From positions 1 through 10,798 of the forward strand of contig CAMLJA010000041.1 in the NCBI GenBank assembly GCA_946480065.1: a DNA stretch of 10,798 bases, read 5' to 3'. A program made the position numbers and the translations under genes. Shown here piece after piece: positions 1-10,136 of the stretch (positions are counted from its first letter, which is position 1; each line of letters opens with the position of its first letter). The DNA is from an uncultured Thermomonas sp. GTDB taxonomy: Bacteria > Pseudomonadota > Gammaproteobacteria > Xanthomonadales > Xanthomonadaceae. Below the pieces are notes generated by a model. The model saw only the letters and a list, made by a program, of their open reading frames with translations, did no database searches and was not told where the DNA came from.

Positions 1-507
1 CCCGGGGCCGACGCCGCGGGCACCGCCGAGCCCGGCACCGTGCTGGCCATCCTTACCGCCGACTGCCTGCCGGTGGTGCTGGCGGCGCGCGACGGCCGCG
101 AGGTCGGCGCCGCCCACGCCGGCTGGCGCGGCCTGTGCGCCGGCGTGCTGGAGGCCACCGTGGCGGCCATGCGTACCCCGCCGGGGGACCTGGTGGCCTG
201 GCTGGGCCCGGCCGCCGGGCCTTCGCATTACGAGGTGGGCGCCGAGGTGCTCGACGCCTTCGTCGCCCGCGACGGCCGCGCGCGCCTGGCCTTCCTGCCC
301 ACCCGCCCCGGCCACTGGCGCGTGGACCTGCCGATGCTGGCGCGCCAGCGCCTGCTGGACGCCGGGGTGTTCGCGGTCCACGGCGGTGGGCTGTGCACCA
401 TCGCCGATGCCGCGCGCTTTTATTCCCACCGCCGCGGCACCCTGGACGGGCAGGGCGGCAGCGGCCGCATGGCCACCCTGGCCTGGATCGCGCCGCCGCC
501 CGTTTGA
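1..507 (+). CDS. pgeF: PgeF/YfiH-type multicopper polyphenol oxidase-fold protein (purine nucleoside phosphorylase / cell-wall editing), 5' end missing
   Basis: The frame is open from base 1, so the start lies upstream. 168 residues are visible, against about 245 in the family, so roughly 75-80 N-terminal residues are missing. Family signatures are clear: TADCLPVVL with Cys at visible residue 22, HAGWRGL with His at 39, the LGPAAGPSHYEVG segment, and a C-terminal CTIADAARFYSHRR. The Cys-to-His spacing of 17 matches Cys107/His124 of the E. coli protein. The first metal-binding His should be upstream of the window. Family members have been described as purine nucleoside phosphorylases/adenosine deaminases and as editors that prevent L-Ser misincorporation into peptidoglycan; which applies here cannot be seen. 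The gene precedes clpB as in the enteric rluD-yfiH-clpB block, with one small convergent gene between them. Identity is secure, exact role less so. Confidence 0.93.
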   Translation, partial: PGADAAGTAEPGTVLAILTADCLPVVLAARDGREVGAAHAGWRGLCAGVLEATVAAMRTPPGDLVAWLGPAAGPSHYEVGAEVLDAFVARDGRARLAFLPTRPGHWRVDLPMLARQRLLDAGVFAVHGGGLCTIADAARFYSHRRGTLDGQGGSGRMATLAWIAPPPV

Positions 508-532
508 GGACGCGCCGGCGGCATCGCCGCGA

Positions 533-799
533 TCAGCCCGCGCCGGCGCCTTCGCCCTGCCGCAGCCAGTCCAGCTTGCGCGCCTTCGGCTGCCGCTTGA
601 GCGCGGCCTCGGCCCGCAGCGCGCTGGAGCGGTCCGGGTACGGGCGGCTGGCCAGCAGCGATTCCGGCGGATGGGCGCGGGTGTAGCGCGCGCCGGTGCC
701 GGCGGCGTGCTGGCGGAAGCGGCGCGCGACGTCGGTGGTGATGCCGGCGTACAGGCTGCCGTCGCGGCATTGCAGCAGGTAGAGGTGCCAGGCGCCCAT
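533..799 (-). CDS. GIY-YIG nuclease superfamily protein (UPF0213/YhbQ-like)
   Basis: This is an 88-residue single-domain protein. The GIY-YIG core is visible as LYLLQ (residues 6-10, the GIY-equivalent strand) and YAGIT (17-21, the YIG-equivalent). It is followed by [11 protein letters not shown] with the expected catalytic Arg at 26 or 27 and His31, then GARYTR (36-41) and a Glu (E64) in the EAALK segment that would bind metal. Length and order fit stand-alone UPF0213 proteins, whose physiological substrate is not settled; nicking or structure-specific DNA cleavage is inferred from the fold. I chose the ATG at 797-799 because conservation begins at GAWHLYLL. An in-frame GTG at 848-850 would add 17 residues without family resemblance and would overlap the clpB promoter candidate. 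No good Shine-Dalgarno precedes the ATG. A minus-strand TTGACA at 855-860 could be a -35, but no convincing -10 accompanies it. Convergent with pgeF, 25 bases apart. Confidence 0.88.
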   Translation of the reverse strand: MGAWHLYLLQCRDGSLYAGITTDVARRFRQHAAGTGARYTRAHPPESLLASRPYPDRSSALRAEAALKRQPKARKLDWLRQGEGAGAG

Positions 800-840
800 C
801 GCGGCAGCATAACCGCGTCTCAACGCGCGCTGCGAATTGA

Positions 841-868
841 CTTGAATCACGGCGTGTCAACCGCATCT
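841..868 (+). promoter_or_regulatory. Candidate sigma-32 (RpoH) heat-shock promoter of clpB
   Basis: CTTGAAT at 841-847, a 13-base spacer, then CCGCATCT at 861-868. The sigma-32 consensus is CTTGAAA with a 13-15-base spacer and CCCCATNT, so only one base differs in each box. A start would fall near 875, giving a leader of about 40 bases before the ATG at 914, with an AGGA Shine-Dalgarno at 901-904. clpB is a classic RpoH-dependent gene, which agrees with the position. Overlap with an imperfect sigma-70 -35 (TTGACT, 837-842) is possible, but no matching -10 is seen. Confidence 0.72.
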
Positions 869-913
869 GCGTGACATTGGGCCACGCATCGGCCCCACAC
901 AGGATCCTTCCCC

Positions 914-3496
<2,583 letters not shown>

Positions 3497-3505
3497 GCCC
3501 GGCGC

Positions 3506-3532
3506 GCGCCCGGCCGGCCTAGGGCCGGGCGC
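3506..3532. terminator. GC-rich hairpin between convergent clpB and esterase genes
   Basis: GCGCCCGGCC at 3506-3515 pairs perfectly with GGCCGGGCGC at 3523-3532, a 10-bp stem with a 7-base loop. It sits 9 bases after the clpB stop and 8 bases after the end of the opposing gene, so it could act in both directions. No T-run follows on either strand, so it is not a canonical intrinsic terminator. It may stabilise 3' ends or work together with Rho. Confidence 0.45.
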
Positions 3533-3540
3533 CCTCTCCG

Positions 3541-5187
3541 TCAGCGCCGCGCGGCCTCGGCCGCGGCTTTTGCCGGCAGCGGGGCGGGCCGTTTCGTGCC
3601 CGGTCGCGCGATCGCGTACATCTGCCACGCGATGTCCTTCAGCAGGGCGTTGCGATCGTCGCCTTCGGCGTACAGGTCGAAGTGGGTCCGCCCCGGCACG
3701 AAGCGGAAGTCGCTCTTCGCCCCCAGGCCATCCAGCACCGCCTGCAGCCGCCGCGCCGCGCCGTCCAGGTAGAAGGTGTCGGCGGTGCCCACGTACACAT
3801 GCAGCTTGCCGTCCAGCGCGGGCCGCAGGCGCGGCCAGTCCGACTGCAGCCGGTGGGCGATGTCGTAGTGGTCGCGCCAGTAGGCCACCACCGCCGGATC
3901 GACCGCGCCGGTGCCGCGATCGAACATCGGCAGCGGACGGCCGTCGGGGCCGCGCGGGGAGAACACCCATTCGAACGAGGCCAGCTGGCCGCCGACCGGG
4001 CCGACGACTTCCTCCAGCCGTGCGAACTGCTCGAACGTCGCCACCCCCCGGCCCTTGTCGCGGACCAGCGGATAGGCGCTGCCGTCGCCGCGGCGATAGA
4101 CGTTGGCGCCGGGCGCGTACAGGTCCACCCCGGTGAAGTCGTGGAAGTCGGCGGGGTCCGGCGACGTGGACCAGGTGCCGCCGAAGACCTCCGGGTAGCG
4201 CACCTGAAGCCACAGCGTGGCCCAGCCGCCGGAGGAGTGCCCGTTGAGGAAGCGGCCGTCGGGCCTGGCGTCCATCCGGTAGCCGCGCTCCAGTTCGGGG
4301 ATCAGCTCCGCGGTCAGGGCCTGCCCCCACGGGCCGTTGTTCACCGAGTCGGCGAATTCATGGGTGCCGGTGGGGCTGGATTCGTCCAGCAGCACCCAGA
4401 TCATCGGCGGCATCGCGCCGGACTGCATGGCGGCATGCACGGTCACCGCGGTGGGCACCAGGGCGCGCTGGCTGCCGCCGAAGCCGTGGGTGAAATAGAC
4501 CGTCGGGTAACGCGCCGGGGCCGCGCCGTCGTAGCCGGGCGGCAGCACCACCCAGCCGCGCATGTGGATCGGCCGGCCCCAGAACGCGCTGAGCGCGGGG
4601 CTGGTGAAGTCGAGCTCGCGGGTGGCGGCCTTCGCCGCCGGCGCGGCGTCGCGCAGGGCCTGCGGCAACCTCTCGGGCAGCTGCCAGGGGTCGGCCGGCG
4701 CCGGCATCCGCTGGTCCAGCACCAGCGTCACCGGGGCGCTGCCCGGGCCCAGCGCGACCTTCACCGGCGCGCTCAGCAGGTCGTCCGGCCCGCGGCCGGC
4801 GTAGTTGTCGTCGCGCGCCGTGTCCAGCACGGCCTGCAGGTAGTACTCCCCGGCCGGAAGCTGCCCGAACGTGCGCGGCCACGCCATCGCGTCGGTGTCC
4901 ATGCCCAGGACCTGGCCCGGCGCGATGCGGGCGATGTCCATGCCGGCGGCGGTGGCGTCCTGGCCGCCGAACGGGCTGGCCTCCACCGCGGCAACGCGCC
5001 CGTCCCCGGACCTGGCGAGCGCCTGCGACGCCGGCTCGGCGAACAGCAGCAGGCGGCCGGACGCCGGGGCGGATGCGCTGGCGGGCAACTGCACCCGCAC
5101 GCGCGGCGGATCGGCGGCATGGCCGGGCATGGCCGCGGCGGCCAGGCAACAGGCGGCGAGCGCCGCGGACCAGCGGATCTGAGGCAT
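3541..5187 (-). CDS. Secreted alpha/beta-hydrolase esterase with an N-terminal beta-rich domain (PF00756-like, enterochelin-esterase/esterase-D family)
   Basis: 548 residues. Residues 1-24 look like a Sec signal peptide (Arg5, an Ala/Leu-rich core, then GHA before ADPP), so the product is likely periplasmic or exported. Residues 28-160 form a beta-rich region (GRLLLFAE, LPAGEYYLQAVLD, APVTLVLD). The hydrolase domain begins near 190 with DFTSPALSAFWGRP. It carries an HGFGG oxyanion-type loop (234-238), the nucleophile elbow GHSSGG with Ser318, a candidate acid at Asp470 (GTADTFYLD) and a candidate His502 (GRTHFDLY), so a complete Ser-Asp-His triad is plausible. The substrate is unknown; there are no siderophore genes here to support an enterochelin role. 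The ATG at 5185-5187 is backed by a strong Shine-Dalgarno, AAGGGGGAG, read on the minus strand at 5195-5203. It lies 55 bases downstream of ybaL on the same strand and may be co-transcribed. Confidence 0.85.
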   Translation of the reverse strand: MPQIRWSAALAACCLAAAAMPGHAADPPRVRVQLPASASAPASGRLLLFAEPASQALARSGDGRVAAVEASPFGGQDATAAGMDIARIAPGQVLGMDTDAMAWPRTFGQLPAGEYYLQAVLDTARDDNYAGRGPDDLLSAPVKVALGPGSAPVTLVLDQRMPAPADPWQLPERLPQALRDAAPAAKAATRELDFTSPALSAFWGRPIHMRGWVVLPPGYDGAAPARYPTVYFTHGFGGSQRALVPTAVTVHAAMQSGAMPPMIWVLLDESSPTGTHEFADSVNNGPWGQALTAELIPELERGYRMDARPDGRFLNGHSSGGWATLWLQVRYPEVFGGTWSTSPDPADFHDFTGVDLYAPGANVYRRGDGSAYPLVRDKGRGVATFEQFARLEEVVGPVGGQLASFEWVFSPRGPDGRPLPMFDRGTGAVDPAVVAYWRDHYDIAHRLQSDWPRLRPALDGKLHVYVGTADTFYLDGAARRLQAVLDGLGAKSDFRFVPGRTHFDLYAEGDDRNALLKDIAWQMYAIARPGTKRPAPLPAKAAAEAARR

Positions 5188-5205
5188 CGGTCTGCTCCCC
5201 CTTGG

Positions 5206-5217
5206 ACTGCCGGCAGT
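5206..5217. repeat. 12-bp perfect palindrome just upstream of the esterase ribosome-binding site
   Basis: ACTGCCGGCAGT at 5206-5217 is identical to its reverse complement. It lies between the ybaL stop and the esterase Shine-Dalgarno (5195-5203). It could be a dimeric regulator's operator or a weak processing hairpin in a ybaL-esterase transcript. GC-rich DNA produces such palindromes by chance. Confidence 0.3.
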
Positions 5218-5242
5218 ATGCGCCGGCGCGGGGCGCGGGGGA

Positions 5243-6946
5243 TCAGGCGGGCGCCGCGGTCCGCAGCGCGCGGTAGGGGGGCGCCGCCATCACCATCTCC
5301 GCCAGCGAGTGCGCCAGCTCGCGTTCGGCCAGCACCGCCGCCTCGGCCCCGCGGCCCAGCAGCAGGGCCACGCCCTGCTCGCTGTGGGCGCGCGCCAGCA
5401 CGGTGATTCCGGGCGACAGCGACTTCAGGTGGCCGACGATCTCGGCCGACTGGATCGCCTGCGGCACCGCGATGATCGCCAGCGCGGCGCCGCGCGCGCG
5501 CGCCTCCTCCAGCACGGTCTCGGAGGTGGCGTCGCCGCGCACCACCGTCAGGCCCTCGGCGCGCGCCTGCAGCACCCGGTCGCCGTCCTCCTCCACCACC
5601 ACCAGCGGCACGCCGCGGCGGACCAGCAGCAGGGCCAGTTCGCGGCCCACCCGGCCGTAGCCGACCAGCAACGCGTGCCCGGCCAGGTCCTCCGGGATCA
5701 CCGAGCCGGTGTGCGCCACCGGGTTGCGCTCGGTCCCGCGCTTGCCCAGCAGGCGGCCGAGCAGCTCGAACAGCAGCGGGTTGAGGACGATCGACAGCAG
5801 CGCGCCCGCCAGCACCAGCGCCTGGCCCTCCTCGGGCAGGATGTCCAGGGAGACGCCGAGCGCGGCCAGGATGAAGGAGAACTCGCCGATCTGCGCCAGG
5901 CTCACGGCGATGGTCAGCGCGGTGGCGTGCGGGCGCCCGAACAGCCGGACGATCACGTAGGCGGCCAGCGACTTGCCCACCACCACGATCGCCAGCACGG
6001 CCAGCACTTCCTCCATGTTCTCCAGCAGGAAGCGCGGGTCGAACAGCATGCCCACGGAAACGAAGAACAGCACCGCGAAGGCGTCGCGCAGCGGCAGGGT
6101 CTCCTCGGCCGCCTCCTGGCTGAACTCGGACTCGCTCAGCAGCATGCCGGCGAAGAACGCGCCCAGCGCGAACGACACCCCGAACAGTTCGGCCGATCCA
6201 AACGCCACGCCCAGCGCGATCGACAGCACGCACAGGGTGAACAGCTCGCGCGAGCCGGTGGCGGCGACCCGCCCCAGGATCCAGGGGATCACCCGGCGCC
6301 CCACCAGCAGCATCACCAGCAGGAACGCGCCGACCTTGACCACGGTGAACAGGATCGCGGTCAGCAGCGCGCCCAGCGGCGAGTCGCCGCGGGTCAGCTC
6401 GTTGCCCTCGGTGCCGCCCAGCACGCCCGACAGCGCCGGCAGCAGCACCAGCGCCAGCACGGTGGCGATGTCCTCCACGATCAGCCAGCCCACCGCCACG
6501 TGGCCGCGCTCGCTCTCCAGCAGCCGCCGGTCCTCCAGCGCGCGCAGCAGCACCACCGTGCTGGCCACCGACAGCGACATGCCGAACACCAGGCTGGCGC
6601 CCAGCGGCCACCCCAGCCAGTAGTGGCCCATGCACCAGCCCAGCGCGGTGGCCACCGCGATCTGCACCACCGCGCCGGGCAGCGCGATCGCCTTCACCGC
6701 CATCAGGTCGCGCCACGAAAAATGCAGGCCTACGCCGAACATCAGCAGGATCACGCCGATTTCCGCCAGCTGCGGCGCCAGCTGCTGGTCGCCCACGAAG
6801 CCGGGGGTATAGGGGCCGGCCACGATCCCCGCCACCAGGTAGCCCACCAGCGGCGACAGCCGCAGGCGCCGGGCCAGCGCGCCGAACACGAAGGCGAGCA
6901 CGAAGCCCATGCACAGGATGGTGATCAGCGAGGTGTCGTGGGGCAT
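5243..6946 (-). CDS. ybaL: YbaL-type CPA2 monovalent cation:proton antiporter with C-terminal TrkA-N (RCK) domain
   Basis: 567 residues (E. coli YbaL is 558), aligning throughout by memory. It is an inner-membrane K+/H+-type exchanger of the Kef family. Residues 1-400 form many hydrophobic helices with family hallmarks: RLSPLVGYLVAGIVAGP (29-45), LAEIGVILLMFGVGLHF (60-76), STVVLLRALE (129-138), the acidic pair VED (157-159), LPLRDAFAVLFFVSVGM (284-300) and SLAQIGEFSF (349-358). The cytoplasmic TrkA-N domain (about 423-545) has the nucleotide-binding loop GYGRVG (429-434) and acidic residues at 452-453 after the second strand, fitting NAD(H) binding. The ATG at 6944-6946 gives MPHDTSLIT, matching MHHATPLIT of E. 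coli. No Shine-Dalgarno is evident. No kefF-like partner is adjacent. A TGTAAT box (minus strand, 7007-7012) may be its -10. The esterase gene follows 55 bases downstream. The transported ion in vivo is inferred from the family. Confidence 0.95.
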   Translation of the reverse strand: MPHDTSLITILCMGFVLAFVFGALARRLRLSPLVGYLVAGIVAGPYTPGFVGDQQLAPQLAEIGVILLMFGVGLHFSWRDLMAVKAIALPGAVVQIAVATALGWCMGHYWLGWPLGASLVFGMSLSVASTVVLLRALEDRRLLESERGHVAVGWLIVEDIATVLALVLLPALSGVLGGTEGNELTRGDSPLGALLTAILFTVVKVGAFLLVMLLVGRRVIPWILGRVAATGSRELFTLCVLSIALGVAFGSAELFGVSFALGAFFAGMLLSESEFSQEAAEETLPLRDAFAVLFFVSVGMLFDPRFLLENMEEVLAVLAIVVVGKSLAAYVIVRLFGRPHATALTIAVSLAQIGEFSFILAALGVSLDILPEEGQALVLAGALLSIVLNPLLFELLGRLLGKRGTERNPVAHTGSVIPEDLAGHALLVGYGRVGRELALLLVRRGVPLVVVEEDGDRVLQARAEGLTVVRGDATSETVLEEARARGAALAIIAVPQAIQSAEIVGHLKSLSPGITVLARAHSEQGVALLLGRGAEAAVLAERELAHSLAEMVMAAPPYRALRTAAPA

Positions 6947-7006
6947 GGGCGGCGCGGGCTGGGCGGGGCCCCGAATGATTGCACGGGGGCCGTGAGCGCA
7001 GTCCGA

Positions 7007-7014
7007 ATTACACT
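7007..7014. promoter_or_regulatory. Overlapping -10 boxes for yheS (+) and ybaL (-)
   Basis: On the plus strand TACACT at 7009-7014 resembles a -10 (4 of 6), placed so that a start 7 bases on would be the A of the yheS ATG at 7021. On the minus strand TGTAAT at 7007-7012 matches TATAAT at 5 of 6 positions and would leave a ybaL leader of about 55 bases. Neither has a recognisable -35, so both are tentative. Confidence 0.45.
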
Positions 7015-7020
7015 GTGCGG

Positions 7021-8883
<1,863 letters not shown>

Positions 8884-8897
8884 CCCGCGCCGGGCCG

Positions 8898-8921
8898 CGG
8901 CGGGTCGGTTCCGGCCCGCCG
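8898..8921. terminator. Hairpin between convergent yheS and SIMPL genes
   Basis: CGGCGGG at 8898-8904 pairs with CCCGCCG at 8915-8921. The stem extends inward through a T-G wobble and two G-C pairs to about 10 bp, closing a 4-base GTTC loop at 8908-8911. It fills the space between the two convergent stop codons, so it could serve both genes. No T-run follows in either direction, hence only moderate confidence in true intrinsic termination. Confidence 0.5.
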
Positions 8922-9623
8922 TCAGTCGCGCAGGAAGTATTCGACCGTGGTCACCACCCGGATCTTCTTGATCTGCGGGCTGCCGGCGTCGCGGTTCTCG
9001 ATGCTCACCACGCCCTGGTTGGCGCTGCGGATGCCGCCGATGCGGGCGCCGGAATCCTTGGCGAACTGCTCGGCGGAGGCGCGTGCGTTGGCGGTGGCCT
9101 CGGCGATCAGCGACGGCTTGATCTGGTTGAGCCGGGTGTATTCGAACTGCGGGCCGCCGCCTTCCTCGGTGTTCAGCAGCACGCCGCGCGCCACGATGTC
9201 GCCGCTGCGGCGCAGCGCCGCCAGCGCCTCCCCCACGCGGTTGGTGCGCAGGGTCACGGTATTGGAATAGCGGTAGCGCTCCGGCGGGCGGTTGTCGCCG
9301 TAGGCGTAGGTCCAGCGGTCCTCCAGCCGCGGCGGGCTGACCACGATCTCGTCGTCCTTGAAGCCGGCGCCGGACAGGAAGCCCCGGATGGTGCCGGTGT
9401 TGGCCTCCAGCCGGGCCTGCACTGCGCCGAGTTCGTTGCCCCCCACGGTCTGCGAGAGCGGCCAGACCACCAGGTCGGCGTCGACGATCTTCTCGGCGCT
9501 GCCCTTGACGGTCACGTAGCGGTCGGCGGTGCGCAGCCGGGCCATGCCGTCGGCGGCGAACCAGCCGGCGCCGGCCAGGCCCAGGGCGATGACGACGGCG
9601 GCAAGCACGGAACGGGTCTGCAT
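8922..9623 (-). CDS. Membrane-anchored SIMPL-domain (DUF541) protein
   Basis: 233 residues from the ATG at 9621-9623. Residues 5-23 ([18 protein letters not shown]) form one hydrophobic segment that is either a signal anchor or an uncleaved signal peptide. The rest (about 35-232) is a SIMPL/DUF541 domain, recognised from [19 protein letters not shown] (36-54), [22 protein letters not shown] (72-93), [17 protein letters not shown] (165-181), an [12 protein letters not shown] segment (187-198) and the terminal [12 protein letters not shown]. The fold is found in E. coli YggE and is periplasmic in this membrane-anchored subgroup. The biochemical function is unknown; YggE has been linked to oxidative stress tolerance. 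An upstream in-frame GTG (9693-9695) would add 24 residues, placing Arg/Pro-rich sequence before the anchor, and is disfavoured. The Shine-Dalgarno is weak. The gene is divergent from fmdB. Confidence 0.88.
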   Translation of the reverse strand: MQTRSVLAAVVIALGLAGAGWFAADGMARLRTADRYVTVKGSAEKIVDADLVVWPLSQTVGGNELGAVQARLEANTGTIRGFLSGAGFKDDEIVVSPPRLEDRWTYAYGDNRPPERYRYSNTVTLRTNRVGEALAALRRSGDIVARGVLLNTEEGGGPQFEYTRLNQIKPSLIAEATANARASAEQFAKDSGARIGGIRSANQGVVSIENRDAGSPQIKKIRVVTTVEYFLRD

Positions 9624-9679
9624 GGCGGCGAGTCCGGCGGAGGGGGGTGCCAAGAGCCTACGCCACCCGCGGCGCGGGA

Positions 9680-9708
9680 CTTGAAACGGCGGCACAACGC
9701 CGCGATAT
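9680..9708 (+). promoter_or_regulatory. Candidate sigma-32-like (or sigma-70) promoter upstream of the FmdB-type gene
   Basis: A perfect CTTGAAA at 9680-9686, 14 bases, then CGCGATAT at 9701-9708. The -10 matches CCCCATNT at five of seven defined positions. Read as sigma-70, TTGAAA (9681-9686) with a 17-base gap to GATATC (9704-9709) is also possible. A start would fall near 9715, 25 bases before the ATG. A 5-bp inverted repeat (CGGCG at 9687-9691, CGCCG at 9698-9702) lies in the spacer. The promoter would feed the zinc-ribbon gene and possibly aspS. Confidence 0.45.
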
Positions 9709-9738
9709 CCACGCCGGACCCTTTCTCCAGACCGACCA

Positions 9739-10059
9739 ATGCCGATCTACGCCTTCGCCTGCGACGCCTGCGGCCACGCCTTCGACCGCCTGCAGAAGCT
9801 GTCCGACGCCGACCCCGCCGCCTGCCCGGCCTGCGGCACGGAGGGCCGCGTCCACCGCCAGCTGACCGCCCCGCAGTTCCGCCTGGCCGGCGGCGGCTGG
9901 TACGAGACCGATTTCAAGAAGGACGGCGACAGGAAGCGCAACCTGGCCGGCGACGCCGGCGATACCGCCAAGCCCGCCGCCGCGGCGCCGGAGGCCAAGC
10001 CGGCGGCCGCCCCGGCTTCCACCCCGGCTTCCACCCCGGCCGCCAAGCCGGCGGACTGA
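9739..10059 (+). CDS. FmdB-family zinc-ribbon protein
   Basis: 106 residues. The N-terminal zinc ribbon begins [15 protein letters not shown] and has four Cys at 8, 11, 29 and 32 (two CxxC knuckles), as in the FmdB/CxxC_CxxC_SSSS regulatory-protein family. A basic stretch (KKDGDRKR, 60-67) follows. The last 30 residues are an Ala/Pro/Lys/Thr-rich low-complexity tail ending in STPASTP repeats. The name comes from a putative regulator near formamidase genes in Methylophilus, and the function of stand-alone members is not established. The start is fixed by family resemblance from the first residue; no good Shine-Dalgarno is seen. aspS starts 77 bases downstream on the same strand, an arrangement I recall as common in pseudomonads and xanthomonads, which hints at co-expression with translation genes. 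Small cytoplasmic protein; nucleic-acid or protein binding is only inferred. Confidence 0.88.
   Translation: MPIYAFACDACGHAFDRLQKLSDADPAACPACGTEGRVHRQLTAPQFRLAGGGWYETDFKKDGDRKRNLAGDAGDTAKPAAAAPEAKPAAAPASTPASTPAAKPAD
10011..10040 (+). repeat. 12-base tandem repeat (2.5 copies) in the FmdB tail
   Basis: The unit CCCGGCTTCCAC occurs at 10011-10022 and 10023-10034, with a half copy (CCCGGC) at 10035-10040. It stays in frame and encodes the STPASTP run of the low-complexity tail. Being a multiple of three, copy-number changes would vary tail length without a frameshift. Confidence 0.85.
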
Positions 10060-10083
10060 CCGGCCGCCCGCAGCGGGTAAACT
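10056..10083 (+). promoter_or_regulatory. Candidate sigma-70 promoter of aspS
   Basis: CTGACC at 10056-10061 (4 of 6 to TTGACA) overlaps the stop codon of the preceding gene. After 16 bases comes TAAACT at 10078-10083 (4 of 6 to TATAAT). A start near 10090 would leave a leader of about 47 bases. The -10 and its downstream bases are nearly identical to those before yheS. Confidence 0.5.
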
Positions 10084-10092
10084 GTGCGGCTA

Positions 10093-10115
10093 CGCGCGGG
10101 CGCCACGCCCGCGCG
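10093..10115 (+). promoter_or_regulatory. Strong GC hairpin in the aspS 5' leader
   Basis: CGCGCGGGCG at 10093-10102 pairs perfectly with CGCCCGCGCG at 10106-10115 across a CCA loop, a 10-bp all-GC stem. It begins about 3 bases after the predicted start and ends 12 bases before the GGAG ribosome-binding site (10128-10131), leaving that site free. It could stabilise the 5' end, regulate aspS, or help end transcripts of the upstream gene; no T-run follows. Confidence 0.55.
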
Positions 10116-10136
10116 ACCCGCGCCACCGGAGCCCCC

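Noticed and set aside
508..532. Small inverted repeat (CGGCG at 516-520, CGCCG at 525-529) between pgeF and the GIY-YIG gene
   Set aside because: The stem is only 5 bp with no T-run, and chance inverted repeats are common in such GC-rich sequence.
800..850. GTG start at 848-850 for the GIY-YIG protein
   Set aside because: It adds 17 residues without family resemblance and overlaps the clpB promoter candidate. The ATG at 797-799 begins right at the conserved core.
855..860. Perfect TTGACA on the minus strand as a promoter for the GIY-YIG gene
   Set aside because: No acceptable -10 lies 16-18 bases downstream, so it is only a possible half-site.
5146..5157. LAAC lipobox-like sequence (residues 10-13) in the esterase signal peptide
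   Set aside because: The hydrophobic stretch before the Cys would be only a few residues, too short for a lipoprotein signal. A conventional cleavage after GHA (residue 24) fits better.
6979..7020. Upstream TTG start for yheS
   Set aside because: The 14 extra residues are not family-like, and the ATG at 7021 reproduces the known N-terminus.
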